A stretch of DNA of 64,000 bases, taken from assembly GCA_026225945.1 (NCBI GenBank), contig JAMJFZ010002575.1, positions 558,001-622,000 of the forward strand, given 5' to 3'. Under the pieces are notes generated by a model. The model was not told the DNA's origin. It did not search any database and saw only the letters and a program-made list of their open reading frames with translations. Below, in pieces: positions 10,734 through 21,510 of this stretch. How positions within the stretch are numbered: position 1 is the first letter of the stretch; each line of letters opens with the position of its first letter. Source of the stretch: Cricetomys ansorgei. Taxonomy: Eukaryota > Chordata > Mammalia > Rodentia > Nesomyidae. Both the position numbers and the translations under genes were made by a program.

Positions 10734-11427
10734 AGGGAAACCTGTCTCCATGCCTTCATTCACCATGAACACATGTGACAGCTTTGCACTGGGAGGAAGA
10801 AGAGGGGCCACAGCCACAAATGGGGAAGCCAACACAGGGAGAGTGAAGTCCTGCCAGCAAGACAGAGAAATGAAGCCAGGATACTTTCCTAGGAGAGGAC
10901 CTCAAGGCACAGCCAGGAGGGTCTACACGTTTTTTCCTCTCTGAGGATCTTGGGAAGCTGGGCTTTCCACAGTGTGGAGGAAATTGCATGTTGATCTACT
11001 GGGATGTTCAGTAGAAAGATAATCATTCACTCGGGAGTGTTTGGGGGACACAGGGCAGAGGGGAGATAGATGGCTAAGGCGTCGTCCAGTCCTGCCATGC
11101 AGCATCCACTGTGAGGATCAAGAAAAGAAGGCATTCTGCACCCTTAGCGGTCAGGGAACAGGAGAGAAATTTGGAATAAAAGGGAATGTTCCAGAGGGAT
11201 GAATACCAACAGCTTCAGTGTCACCAAGGCCCCAAAGCCACCCTTCTTCCTCACAGCTCATTGCTTCCCTCCAGTGTCCTCTGAACACCAGCATCACATC
11301 CTAGGACCTCAGGTGATGACATTCCCGTGCCCTTATTAGAAACAAGATACACCTCGAACACATACATGTTCCAGACCTTTTGTAACACGGCTCCTAGCTA
11401 ACTTTCCCAGCTTATGCTGGGAAACAC
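10734..11427. other. Unassigned sequence
   Basis: No repeat or gene recognised. Overlapping short frames on both strands at 10720-11105 have no domain content. Confidence 0.5.
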
Positions 11428-11740
11428 TGCTATGGTCTGAACGTGCCCTGCACAATTCATGTTGAAACTTCACCCATTGTGGTGACATGAGGAGGTAGGG
11501 GCTTGTTGGGAGTTACAGAGTGACAAAGAGCTCTGCCCTCACGGATGGGATCATACCCACATACAAGATTAAGTGGAGCTCCCTAGCTCTTCCACCATGT
11601 AAGCATCATCTACAAAGAGGGAACCCTTATGAAACACTGAATCTGCTGACACTTTGATCTTGGACTTCCAGTCTCTAGAACTGGGAAGTGTATATTCTTG
11701 TTAATAACCACCAAGACCAGGGTAGCTGAATAGACCAAAG
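11428..11740 (+). repeat. MLT1-like MaLR LTR
   Basis: Nearly full LTR in order: 'tgctatggtctgaacgtgc', 'aattcatgttgaaacttcaccc', 'gacatgaggaggtaggggcttgttggg', 'agctcttccaccatgtaag', 'cactgaatctgctgacactttgatcttggacttccagtctctagaactggg', 'gctgaatagaccaaag'. This matches MLT1 closely. No internal region is attached. Confidence 0.9.
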
Positions 11741-11751
11741 CATACACTCAC

Positions 11752-11971
11752 AGGCCGAGCCAGACACTGCTTGTTTTTCGTAAATATAGTTTTATTAGAA
11801 TCTAGCCACGCCCATTTGTTGACTGCTGTCTATGACTGCTTTCCACTATATGGCATAGCTGAGCCCAGTAGTTGTACAATGACAGAGTTAAATGAATAAA
11901 GAGTTAAAAAAAAAAAAACCCCTAGAATAATTGTTGTCTGAACCTTTTCAGAAAAGGTCTGCTCACCCCAG
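11752..11971 (-). mobile_element. hAT-class MER DNA transposon
   Basis: 'gacactgcttgtttttcgtaaatatagttttattagaatctagccacgcccatttgttgac' and the end 'ccttttcagaaaaggtctgctcacccc' match the reverse strand of a common mammalian non-autonomous DNA transposon whose other end reads 'aaactttttctgtaaaggg'. A 12-13-base A-run at about 11906 interrupts it. Confidence 0.75.
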
Positions 11972-11989
11972 TTTAGGTTATGGTTCAAA

Positions 11990-12250
11990 TACATTCTTCA
12001 CCTCCTTGCTATACAGCCTCTGATCCCTGATCCCACCAACTCGATGTTTGTTCTGAGGTGGGGAATGTTCATTCTACACTCTCATTGCCGCCCATTCTGT
12101 AAAAACTCAGCTCAGATGTCACTTATTCTGTGATGCCTCCTGAATTCCAAAAAAAAAAAAAAACCAAAACTCTTGCATCTCTTTCTAGCCATGCACATTA
12201 TTGGGAGTGACCACATAATTTATCTGTCACACTGGAATAATTTTCAGAGT
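11990..12250 (+). repeat. L2 fragment
   Basis: 'aaaaactcagctcagatgtcacttattctgtgatgcctcctgaattcc' is diagnostic L2 sequence (cagctcaaatgtcacctcctctgtgaagccttccctgact). It is broken by a 15-base A-run at 12149-12163 and continues with 'ccacataatttatctgtcacactgg'. Confidence 0.8.
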
Positions 12251-12450
12251 GAAAGAGAGCATGATTGTAATTACACAGGTTTCTATTGAGAACATTCCAG
12301 GCAAAGCAGGTCACATGGGCCCTTCTCTTAGCGCCTGTTTCCTTCTGCTTTCTAGGGGAAAACTGGTTACCTAGCTTCCTGCAAGGAGCAGCATGTGCAA
12401 GCGTAAGGAGAGTGATGGGATTGGTTTTTTGTTTTGTCTTTCTTCCTCTC

Positions 12451-12570
12451 TTTTTTCTTTTGAGACAAGGTCTCTCTTTGTAGCCTAGCCTGGTCTCAGA
12501 CCTGTAATTTTCTTTCCTTAGCCTCTAGAGTACTGGGATTATAGATACGTACTATCCAATTGGCTTTGTC
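12451..12570 (-). repeat. B1 SINE
   Basis: Reverse-strand B1: 'ttttgagacaaggtctctctttgtagcctagcctgg' through 'gtactgggattatagatacgtac'. More diverged than the copy at 520. Confidence 0.85.
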
Positions 12571-13374
12571 CAAGGAATTTTTGACCCTCAGAATATCCTT
12601 GTATGGAAATATGACCAATAAACCCTTGTTGAAAAGAAAGGAGAGTGCCAGCCCAAAGCTAGACACAGTGCCTTCTTGGACAGGAACAATCTGGAATGTG
12701 AGAGGATAGAGAAGCTGCTACTCACTGGGGAGGAGTTTATAGCTAGTGACCATCTATCTAGTGCTGGTAATGTGTTGATGTGCCCACTTGCTCAGAACCA
12801 CAGGCCACCACGTGTTTCTGACACCCTGGGTGATGCCTGGCTCTCCTGCAGCGCTCCATTGGCTTCCTCCTGGCTCTGCTAATCCTTCTCTCAGCAGCTT
12901 GCCCTCCTGACATCTGGTCTCCTGGAGGCTGGGGCACATTTCCTGCTCTACAGGGTCCCCATAGACATCAAAGTACTAGGCTAACAATGGCCAAAGCAGT
13001 CACAAGAGCTTGAGTGGCTGCTTGCTATGTTAGGAAAGAGCCAATTCAAGGATTCTAGTTTATTTTCACGAGCTCTGAGCTGAGGCTGAATACTGGGTGA
13101 TGAGAATTTAGATATGCATCTCTCTTCATAAAGCTCCAGCACATTCTATAGGCTTCTGCTCACTAAAATAGGAGATAGGAGACAGCAAGGGACAGATACC
13201 CATTTAACATTCTTGGCACTCCCCCATCTGTTCTCCACTGAACAGCTAGAGACATTTTTTTGAAGTGTAAATCTCTTTCTACTATATCCCATCCTTCCTG
13301 GGTCTCAAATACACCACTGGTATTCCATTCCTCTTGACATAAGCAACCACATCCCTATGATGCCTGTGAAGGTC
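12571..13374. other. Unassigned sequence
   Basis: No repeat or gene recognised. Short opposed frames at 12676-12939 have no domain. Confidence 0.5.
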
Positions 13375-13770
13375 AATGCAGTCTGGCCCTGCCTGTCGCT
13401 CCAGCCTCACTTAGCACACTCCAGGTACCAGGGTCTTTGGTGCTTCTAACAGGATGTGCTTCTTCCCAACCACAGGGCCTTTGCACAGGCTTTCAAGTCT
13501 TCCTGGCAGGTGCCCTTTCCCTCACCTTCTTTTGGTTACAGCCCGCTTTGTTTTTGCATCACTGTGATGATTAAGGCTGACTTTCTTCAGGAAGCTCTAG
13601 CCGACCTCTCAGACCACATAAGATTTTTTCCCTATGTTGCATTTCCTAATTAAGTTGGAGCACTTGCTTAAGTTTGTAATTACATACTCATTTGTGTGAG
13701 GCCTGTTTTCTTTATTAGGCTGAAAACTCCATGTGGACTGACAGCCAGAATCCCCAGCACCTGCTAATAT
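13375..13770 (+). repeat. L2 3' region
   Basis: Long, well-ordered L2: 'agtctggccctgcctgtcgctccagcctcact', 'cacagggcctttgcacaggctttcaag', 'cctggcaggtgccctttccctcaccttct', 'ttcttcaggaagctctagccgacc', then 'taggctgaaaactccatgtgg' and 'ccccagcacctgc' near the end. Confidence 0.9.
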
Positions 13771-13780
13771 TAAAAATATT

Positions 13781-13985
13781 AGGGGCTGGAATGTAGTTCA
13801 GTTGGTAGAGTTTCTGCCCAGCATGTGCAGAGATCTGGATACAATCCCAGGCAGTGCATAAACCAGGCTTGCTGGCACGAAATCTGAAGTCCCGGCACCC
13901 GGGAGACAGAAGCAGAAGGATCAGAAGTTCAAAGTCACCCTCACCTACACAGCCAAGCTAGTCTGTCTTTTCAAAGGGAAAAAAT
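13781..13985 (+). repeat. B4-like composite SINE (ID head + B1 body)
   Basis: A tRNA-like head 'ggggctggaatgtagttcagttggtagagtttctgcccagcatgtg...ggatacaatcccagg' is joined to a B1-like body 'ctggcacgaaatctgaagtcccggcacccgggagacagaagcagaaggatcagaagttcaaagtcacc'. This ID+B1 fusion is the B4 architecture. Confidence 0.82.
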
Positions 13986-14424
13986 AGTCTCAACAAGATA
14001 TGCACCACCAACCAAAGTCAAAAGTGGAGTGGCTACCTCTGACCTTTTCTCTAAGTGACAACGTAAAAAGAGGGGGATTTCTACCTGTTTCTCCTCACCC
14101 TCTTCTTTAGCTTTCTCTTCTTCCTTCTTGCAAAGCAATCTTTAAAAGCTAAGTGCACAGAAAGCCACAAAATGGAGTTTACACAGCACAGGCATTGGTG
14201 GGAGATCACAGGTTAAGGTGGGCAACCAAACTAAACAAACTCAGGTGTGGGCAAGTGGATACCTATGAAGAGGGTGAGTCAGAATCGACCAGCTGGGGCG
14301 AGCCATTCACAGAGGTTCTTGCTTCCTCCCTTCAGCCTTTCCACAGCATGGACAGCTCACTGAAGACCCAGGTTGCCTTCTCCTCTCTCTTTCCTTTCTT
14401 GCCTTCCATGGCTTGAACATTCCC
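13986..14424. other. Unassigned sequence
   Basis: No repeat or gene recognised. Confidence 0.5.
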
Positions 14425-14716
14425 CTCTAAAAGTCTCGTGGAATTCAGCTCTGATTGTGTCAGCATTGAGAGGTGGGGTGTGTAAGAGATGATAAGGTCA
14501 TGAGGGGTCTGCTCTCACAACTGGATTCACACTACGGTCTGGAGAGAGGTTTGTTTGTTTACTTATATATTTTTGTCACTGGGATGGGTTCCTACTAGAA
14601 AGAATGGGTGTGGCTGATTCTTTCTGATTGGGACATGTATTCTTGCCCATGTATCACAAGTGATGATCTCAAGATGGTCCTTGCTCCAGAAGAAACTCTC
14701 ATCCTCCAGAACTGTG

Positions 14717-14717
<1 letters not shown>
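14425..14717 (+). repeat. MaLR-type LTR (MST/MLT1-like)
   Basis: 'ctaaaagtctcgtggaattcagctctgattgtgtcagcattgagaggtggggtgtgtaagagatgataaggtcatgaggggtctgctctcacaactggattc' then 'ctctcatcctccagaactgtga' follow MaLR LTR order. The usual 3' 'aataaatt' segment is replaced by the CA array. Confidence 0.75.
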
Positions 14718-14759
<42 letters not shown>

Positions 14760-14778
14760 ACACACACACACACACACA
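14718..14778. repeat. (CA)n microsatellite
   Basis: About 30 CA units with one CATA interruption, beginning exactly at the 'aactgtga' of the MaLR LTR. It gives His/Thr- and Val/Cys-repeat frames on both strands, all artefacts. Confidence 0.97.
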
Positions 14779-14879
14779 TTATCCAACAGAAGAAAAAGAG
14801 TCCTCCTTCCCTGCCCTCTCCTTCCCTTCTTCCCCTGGCTCCTGGCTCATTGCTGGATTAGCGTATTCTTTTACATCTC

Positions 14880-14965
14880 ATCTTGCTCCCACTCCAAACC
14901 AAGCACCTTGAGGACAGAGACTGTGCCTTCTGTGTTATTGAGTTCCTAGTATATGAGAAAGACTG
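14880..14965 (+). repeat. L2 3' fragment
   Basis: 'aagcaccttgaggacagagactgtgccttctgtgttattgagttcctagtata' matches 'agctccttgagggcagggactgtgtct...gtattcccagtacctagcac'. Confidence 0.55.
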
Positions 14966-15484
14966 CAGATTCCTGATCTTGCTCTAAGGGTATCTAATGT
15001 GAGGGTGTCTTCCTGAGGCATGGAGCCAGCTTTAAACCAGGAGTCCACAGGGCACAGCTGCTCCAGCTGTGCAGGAAAAGCCCCTCTTGGGCCCAACACT
15101 AAGACCTTCTAAGCTCAGCCCACAAGGGAACTGAGATGTAGCCATCTCCTTGGCTGGCTCATAGGAAGTGGGGAGCCAGTTAGCTCAGTCTCTGATCTGA
15201 AAAGAGACACATCCATGGCTCTGGTGTTCATCTAGATTTGCACTACCCCAGCACAACACCAGGGCAGCCCAGCAGCTGTGCTCTCAAATGAGACTGAGCA
15301 GAAAGGCCCCATAGGTTTCCAGCAAGATAAAAACAAAACATCTTTCACCTGACTGGTGCCAAGCCCATGTACCACAAGAAAGCCTTTCTGCACTGGGCCA
15401 ATACATAACAGAGAATCCAGTGCCCCAGGCAGGTACTCCAGGCTGCCCGCCCCTGCAGGGTGGTGAAGCAGCCCACCAGGTCAG
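14966..15484. other. Unassigned sequence
   Basis: No repeat or gene recognised. Confidence 0.5.
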
Positions 15485-15615
15485 GAGCACAGGGATTAAT
15501 AATGCATCAATTTTAATGCAGGGAGAGGATTTTTTTTTTCTGCCTCACAAACAGCAAAGTGAATGTTTGAGCATCCCAGCAGGGGGTTAATGAGGACTCT
15601 GATTAGTTATTCGGG
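15485..15615. promoter_or_regulatory. Candidate conserved non-coding element
   Basis: Repeat-free block with clustered homeodomain/POU-type words (ggattaataatgcatcaattttaatgcag; gggttaatgagg; ctgattagttatt) inside otherwise GC-richer DNA. A functional role is inferred from composition only. Cross-species conservation cannot be checked here. Confidence 0.3.
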
Positions 15616-15774
15616 TTTCTCCACACTGCCTCCATCCATCCTGCTAGGGAGGAGGACAGGCAGGCAGTGGGGGGAAGGCTGCTGTGCAGAAGGGCTACAA
15701 TAACATGATGGCCTCAGCATTGTCTCTGAGCAGGTTTCAACTGAAAGCTGCAGGCACATCCCGCCAGTCCCCCC

Positions 15775-15838
15775 AACACACACGCATGCACGCACGCACT
15801 CACATCCACACACTCAGCTCACTCACTCACACACGCCA
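15775..15838. repeat. Degenerate (CA)n / (CACG)n tract
   Basis: Imperfect 'cacacacgcatgcacgcacgcactcacatccacacactcagctcactcactcacacacg'. Confidence 0.85.
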
Positions 15839-16844
15839 TAACTCAAAACTGGAAAGGTCTTGGAGATGACCTGGTCAAGAGATTTGTTTAGCAGACCAGA
15901 GGGATATGACTCTCCACGACCCTCCAGGCGAATGGTGACAGCCCTCCTCACCGGGACCCAGCCTGCTTGGTTTTTCCTGTTGCTTCCAGTTCTCTCTCAA
16001 ACTCCTTCTTCTCCAAACCCAAGGGAATATTCTGTGTTTTCTTGGGGAAAGCCAAAGGAACCCACTTAAGGATAAGCCCATGCCCAGCTGAAGTTGGAGC
16101 TGGTGATGGAGAGGCAGACTCACTGGAAAATCTCTGTCCCTTGGCCCAGGCGTGTTGCCTGGCACAGGGTTGGGTAGGACAGGGACACAATAGAGAGGAA
16201 GGCTTCTGTGATGGCTCCTGAGAAGCAGGGACTCTTGATGGCACTCCCAGGCCAGAGCTCTGCCTCCTCAGTTCCTAGCACCCACCCCATCCCTAGGCTG
16301 CTGTCATCAGGCCTTCTATAACAACCCTGGTCCCCTCCTGCTGACCCAGGTCATGGCTGAATCACGCTCATCTAGCCCCCCCAACATACATGGCACAGGG
16401 GAGGAGTAAAAGCATGTGGAGTAGCAGCAAGCTCTCTGGAAAACTGCTAGGCCAGAGTTCCCCACATTTTGATCAATGGAAGCTTGCTAGTTCCCACCCA
16501 CCCCAGTTCCCAGACTGTCTGCTGCACCCAGGACCCAGAGTCAGATTCAAACCAGCTTGCGTGACAACACAAGCCAATGCCATCACAGTGAGACCTTTTT
16601 CCTGAAGGTGTGCTGAGATCAGTGTTTTGAAAGTCCCCAAGATGTCTCCCTCTGCATGCTGCTGAGGAGGACCTACCTACCCATCATACCAATTCCAAGT
16701 TCTAAGAGTGTGTGCCGAGGCCCTTTATCAACTCTCCTCAAGGTCAGGGCCAGTCTCTGTCACACTTTCAGGATCCTATGGCCCTGAGTCTCCCAAGGGA
16801 CTTGTGAACCACACTGCCATGCTGCTTCCAAAGACTCCACTATT
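15839..16844. other. Unassigned sequence
   Basis: No repeat recognised. Several short frames overlap on both strands at 15860-16244 (61-98 codons), with no domains, no splice-site pattern I would trust and no CpG-rich promoter. Confidence 0.45.
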
Positions 16845-16990
16845 GCTTCACATTCATTCAGAGCAATGACGGCCAGTACCTACTGAAGGTTTCCATGTAC
16901 CAACCATTGTGCCCATTGCTTCACATATGTGGCTTTTAGTGACCCTCACTCTTCCAGAGGGTCAGCGATGGCTACAACTGCACAGTAGCC
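16845..16990 (-). repeat. MIR SINE, distal half of a split copy
   Basis: 'accaaccattgtgcccattgcttcacatatgtggcttttagtgaccctcactcttccagagggtcagcgatggctac' is the reverse-strand MIR 3' half (gccaggcactgtgc...cctcacaacaaccc). It continues after the insertion at 17146. Confidence 0.7.
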
Positions 16991-17145
16991 CAGTGCTGAG
17001 CAATGGAACTTTCTGCAATGATGGGAACATTCTATCTGTGCTCACCAATGCATGTGGCTATGCTGTAACCAAGACTTTGAATTTTTAGTTAATTTTCAGT
17101 TTTATTTAAATATATTGGTGGCCAGCATCTCCTATATTAGCACAG
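16991..17145 (+). mobile_element. MER3-like hAT DNA transposon inserted in MIR
   Basis: 'cagtgctgagcaatggaactttctgcaatgatgggaacattctatctgtgctcacc', then 'catgtggctatg', an AT-rich centre, and the end 'tattagcacag'. The terminal cagtgctg...agcacag pair marks the inverted-repeat ends of a ~200-bp non-autonomous hAT element. The name MER3 is from memory. Confidence 0.75.
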
Positions 17146-17255
17146 ATTTAAAGATCCAGGTTGTTAACGTGCTCAGTGTCACACAGCTGGTAAAGAGCAT
17201 GACCAGGATTTGAACCATGTCTGCTCAATAGGGTATCCTTGTCATTAACCAAGCA
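17146..17255 (-). repeat. MIR SINE, proximal half of the split copy
   Basis: 'gttgttaacgtgctcagtgtcacacagctggtaaagagcatgaccaggatttgaaccatgtctgctc' continues the reverse MIR interrupted at 16990 (aaggtcacacagctagtaagtggcag...ggattcgaaccc). Confidence 0.8.
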
Positions 17256-18484
17256 TGTGAAGACAGGACAGAACAGGACAGGACATGAAGTTCAAACCAG
17301 AAGATTGTGACGTGCTCACTTGCTCTCTAACATCAAGTATGTGAAATGGGAGGATGCCTTTAAGAGATGATGAGTAAGACTCAGTTTCTGTCTCCAAGGT
17401 GTTTCAACCTAGAACAAGGAGCTTCAGAAGCAAACCCCGATGGGGTCAGATCCCACATGGGTCTCCCGCAGCAACAATTGGACCACACCTCTGGCTCCAC
17501 TACTGCCATCCTGCCTGTTCTGTGTTTGTGTTTATGTAATCTTTACTTTGCAAGAATGGAGCCATCAACCTTGTAGGCCCCTGAGAACAAAGTCAACCCT
17601 TCTTTCTCTCCCTCCCTCCTTTGTCTCCTACTCTGGAAATATGCTGACAGTTCTCCCCAAATGTATGTTAAATACCCTCTCCTTCCCATCCCACAGTGTA
17701 TGTTCCTCAATGCCTATGGGGTTCATCCCTCTACAACCTCTTTCAACCTCCCCACCCCCTGGCCTTGGAGCTTGGGGCAGTCTCTGTGTCTGATGTCCCC
17801 TCTTCCCAGGGGGCCCCTTCCTGCCTAATCTGATATCCATTACCAGCCTTACCCAGGTCAGGTGATGCTCTGGGGAACTGTGTTGGAGCCCCCTTACTTT
17901 AGGGAGTGGGTAACCTCCACCCCAGCTTCCCATCATCCTAGGCACCTGGGTGATTCTGTTTGCCCTACTGAGTAGCAATGACAGGCATGTATGTCTCCCT
18001 TTCCCAAAGCTCCCTCTGAGGTAGTTTCTCGGGTGCTTAGTATGCCTTCAGTGTGTGTGGCACAAGATGGAGGTGGTAGTGGGGTGTCCAGGTATAAGCA
18101 ATCACCTTCTGCTCAGCCCCCCCTCATCCCCTATACACCCCCTTTCTCACCATGGGGTACCTTGCAGGGAGGTGCTAAGGAGCATTCCTGATTTACCTCA
18201 CAGCCTGCTCTCCTGAGGCACAGCAGGGAGACTTCCCACAGAACCGGGCTCAGCTGCTCAGCATGAACTCTGACAGCTTAACAGATATTTCAAAACAGCC
18301 TGCTGTACCCTCAACCAGAGCAGGCTTGGGTCCCCCATTGCTTCTGCCCTTCCCAATCTGCCAGGTACTTTGTAAAGGATGACAGCCAGGCACTGGTCAT
18401 AGGAAAACTTGCTTCCAACTGATGGTGTGGTGCACGGGTCTTGGAACCAAGTCATATTACTTAGTCGTCATACCTTTTACAGTC
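17256..18484. other. Unassigned, relatively GC/CT-rich sequence
   Basis: No confident repeat or gene. Opposed frames at 17440-17978 (116-117 codons each strand) are mutual shadows in a CT-rich tract, with no recognisable protein. Confidence 0.45.
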
Positions 18485-18650
18485 CAGTGCCTTTCACACA
18501 TCTGTATCTGGCCCTCGTGATTCTCCTGTGTGCTCAGGGAATTCAGGCACTATTGCCCATTTTGCAGATTGGAGGATGGGGGGGAGTGATCCATCCAACC
18601 TAAAATGTCTGATTCTCAGTTCAGCTCTAAACCTTCTGAATCTAAGCTCA
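18485..18650 (-). repeat. MIR SINE
   Basis: 'cacatctgtatctggccctcgtgattctcctgtgtgctcagggaattcaggcactattgcccattttgcagattggagg' follows reverse MIR order ending in 'ccccattttacagatgagg'. Confidence 0.5.
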
Positions 18651-18695
18651 GTTTATTGAAGGACAATGATATCAAAATCTTCATAACATTTTTTA

Positions 18696-18792
18696 AGCCA
18701 AGCATGTTGGCACAAATCTCTAATTCTAGCACTTGGGAAGCTGAGGCAGGTGGAGTGTTCAAGGCCAGCTAGCAAGGCCCCACTTCAAAAGA
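18696..18792 (+). repeat. B1-type SINE (PB1-like)
   Basis: 'agccaagcatgttggcacaaatctctaattctagcacttgggaagctgaggcaggtgg...caaggccagctagcaaggcccc', an old 7SL-derived monomer. Confidence 0.82.
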
Positions 18793-18852
18793 GGGGGTGG
18801 CAAAGTGAGGAAAGAAAAAAATATGCAAAGAAAGTTTGGGTAAAGTTTTTAC

Positions 18853-18976
18853 TTTGTTTTATGCTTTGAGACAGAGGAGTCGTGCTGTGTAGCCCAGGCC
18901 AGCCTTGCACTCTCAATCCCCCTATGTCAGCCCCCTGAGTACTTGGATTACAGATGTGCACCACTACATCCAGCTA
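18853..18976 (-). repeat. B1 SINE, inverted relative to 18696
   Basis: 'gctttgagacagaggagtcgtgctgtgtagcccaggccagccttgcactc' to 'gtacttggattacagatgtgcaccactacatccagct'. With the B1 at 18696 it forms an inverted pair about 60 bases apart. Confidence 0.88.
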
Positions 18977-19124
18977 AAAAACAGTTTGTACTAAAGGTTC
19001 ACAGAAGAAGTGCAGGTTTAGAGGAGGAACCGAGAGATTTATCTGAGGATAGGCTGTGCTCAGGGTTTCAGTGGAACCCGGAGTAAAGCAGAAAGCTTGA
19101 AATAATAGCTACGGCTATATTCTA

Positions 19125-19540
19125 CCTCCAAGCTCTCTGTACAATCTGGCCACGCTGTTGCCTGATATTCCCCAACCTTGGCTTGCTTTTTTTTTTCCCC
19201 CTTTTCTTCTCCATAAGTATACACAGACCTTTCTCTGCATCTCTGACTCTGCTGTTTGGCTCAGAGTTCCACCATAACTCAAATGTATCTGTCTCCCTCT
19301 TGACTCACCCCTGGATCTCCAGGGCAGATGTGGCCTCTTTTTGGCTTTGGGTTCTCACAACACTCATATATTCCAAGATTCTAACTGTCTCATTCTACCC
19401 AGGGCTATAGCAGCTTGTGTTGTCTTCCCTCTCCTAAGGCAGGGACAAATCTGGTTCACATCTGTGTCACTCACAGTATGTAGTATTGTGCCTTGGGCAT
19501 AGGAACTGATCAAAAAATATTAGTGGGTGGAATTTCATTG
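19125..19540 (+). repeat. L2 3' region
   Basis: 'ctgtacaatctggccacgctgttgcc', 'cataactcaaatgtatctgtctccc', and the terminal 'aaggcagggacaaatctggttcacatctgtgtcactcacagtatgtagtattgtgccttgggcataggaactgatcaaaaaatattagtggg' trace L2 to its end. Confidence 0.82.
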
Positions 19541-20237
19541 CTAACTGTGTCCCTAAGGGGGGAGGTAAAGAGCACAAGCCCTAGCCTTTGTCTTCTTAGT
19601 GGTGAAAGTATGATGTAGGGGCACCACACCTTTTGTCTCAACCTTCATCTTCAAGTCTGAGCTTTATGGTGATTTTAAAGCTGCTGTACCAAAGATTTGA
19701 GAGGGGTCTCATAAATACAAGGCAACACAGAACAGCAGCGGGACCATTGTGAGTGCAGTAGGACAGTGAAAAGACCAGAACAAACTGGAGCCCGCAAGCA
19801 TCTTTGAACACACATCCCCCTCACACCTCTCTCCCTTAGAAAGCAATACTTGAAGCAAAATGAAAAGAAACACAAGAGCTGGAGGCTGCCTCAGCCGGGG
19901 CAGACATAGGAGGCTACCAGCTAACAAAAGAGAAGCTCGTGCTTTAACTCCCTCTTTCCTTTGTGTTTCCCAAGGACAACGATCATCAAACCAGAAGGAT
20001 GATTTTAAAAGAGTTCAGGTTTGAGACAGGTGAGTAAACTACATTTCACAGCTTTAAATAACCTCAAGGCTGAAGACGACAGCAGCTTGCGTCTTAGGGT
20101 AGGGAGAGCTGGAGGGTAGAACTGGAGGTCTACTGTCAGCAGTGAACTGATGGAAGGAAGGAATCATGCTGGAAACAGAAATAGGTCTCTGTTTTAACAA
20201 CTCTGGAAGTCACCGAACAGTGGTATTAATTACTAAC
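19541..20237. other. Unassigned sequence
   Basis: No confident repeat or gene. 19570-19690 faintly resembles MIR. Confidence 0.45.
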
Positions 20238-20280
20238 AAAAAAAAAAGAGAGAGAGACAGAGAGAGACAGAGAGAGGGAG
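20238..20280. repeat. (A)n-(GAGA/CAGA)n simple repeat
   Basis: An A11 run leads into imperfect GA/CAGA repeats. Confidence 0.95.
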
Positions 20281-20314
20281 GAGCTTTTCTAGATTGGTAG
20301 ATACAGAAAATACA

Positions 20315-20650
20315 AGGGGTGAGCTGTGGAGATGAGCTGTGAATAAAGTGCTTAGCACATGATCGTGAGCATTTCAGTTTAGATCCCCAGGGCTCACATA
20401 AAGATAACTGCAGTGTCTCCTGTATGTAATCCTATCACTCTTACATGGCAAAATGGAAAGTGGAGGCAGGAGACTACCTGGGAGCTCATAGGCCAGCTAG
20501 CCTGGTACAATAGCCATGAACAAGAGACCCTTCCTTAAAATAGAAGGCAAAGACCAATAATCAAGGTTGTCTGCTGTCCTCCACATGACTGCTGTGGTGT
20601 ATGCTTGCACACACTCACACACCAACAAACACATTTAAGATTAAAACAAA
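20315..20650 (+). repeat. B4-like composite tRNA/7SL SINE
   Basis: The head 'gtggagatgagctgtgaataaagtgcttagcac...gtttagatccccagggctcac' is tRNA-like. The body 'tgtaatcctatcactcttacatggcaaaatggaaagtggaggcaggagactacctgggagctcataggccagctagcctgg' is 7SL-like. The tail 'ctgctgtcctccacatgactg...gcacacactcacacacc' and A-rich end are B2/B4-type. Confidence 0.72.
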
Positions 20651-21231
20651 ATAAAAGGCTGGGGGTATCTTGATTTCAGCAAGAAATATATCATCATTGC
20701 ATGATGTCCTCCTGGGTGGATGGGGAAGGAAAGTTGGATGGAAGAATGGGCAGGCAAACTGTTAGCCAGCAGAGTCACCCCCTCATCCTCTTCCTGATAC
20801 TGAAGCCTAGACCAGTCTGAAGGGAGTCTTTTTCATATTGAAGAGGCTAGCTATATACCATGGATCAGTGATCTGTAGCACTGTCAAAGGTATGCTTATC
20901 ACCCATGCTCCAGAAGGGATGGTTAATACATTTAAAGAGAAGAAATGATTGAGAAAGAACTTACAAGGCAAGCATGACAGGCAGAAAACAAGGGGTGATG
21001 TTGGACAGAGATGGATATAAGCATATGCTGTCAGAATAAAACACAAAGTGTACAAGCTAGAGCTAAAGCATTTCATGATGGAGAAAAATGAAGTCTGGCT
21101 GAAAATTCAACAGGTAGCAGCTGGACACTGGTTGGGGTGTGCCTGCCAAAAAGCAAAAGAAAAGAAAATGGAAGCATAATTGCATGAAGAAAACCATTGC
21201 TCAGATCCATGGAAGGAACATGATTTTGTTT
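20651..21231. other. Unassigned sequence
   Basis: No repeat or gene recognised. Confidence 0.5.
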
Positions 21232-21510
21232 TTAACTGTCTAAAATTGAATATTTAAATTGATTTCTAAGTCATTCATAATAACATAAAATGCACATATT
21301 GATGGGGTACAATACGACGTTTCAATACATGTATACTTTGTATGAAATCTGGTTAAAGATATCTATTTCCTCAAATATTTATCATTTGGTTTATGGTGAA
21401 AACATTTGAAATCCTTTCTTCTTGCTCTCTGAGATCCATGGTACACGATGTTGCTAGAGTCATCTTGCCATGCAACAGGACAGCATACCATAGTATCTTA
21501 CCCCTAACGT
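21232..21510 (-). repeat. Old L1 3' end (L1MA/MB-like)
   Basis: 'cacatattgatggggtacaatacgacgtttcaatacatgtatactttg', 'atatttatcatttggtttatggtgaaaacatttgaaatcc', 'cacgatgttgctagagtcatcttgcc' follow the reverse of the shared mammalian L1 3' UTR (ttaatggggtacaatgtgatg...tgtggtgaaaacatttaaaat). Confidence 0.82.

Noticed and set aside
14563..14949. Val/Cys- and His/Thr-repeat frames on both strands
   Set aside because: They are translations of a CA microsatellite.
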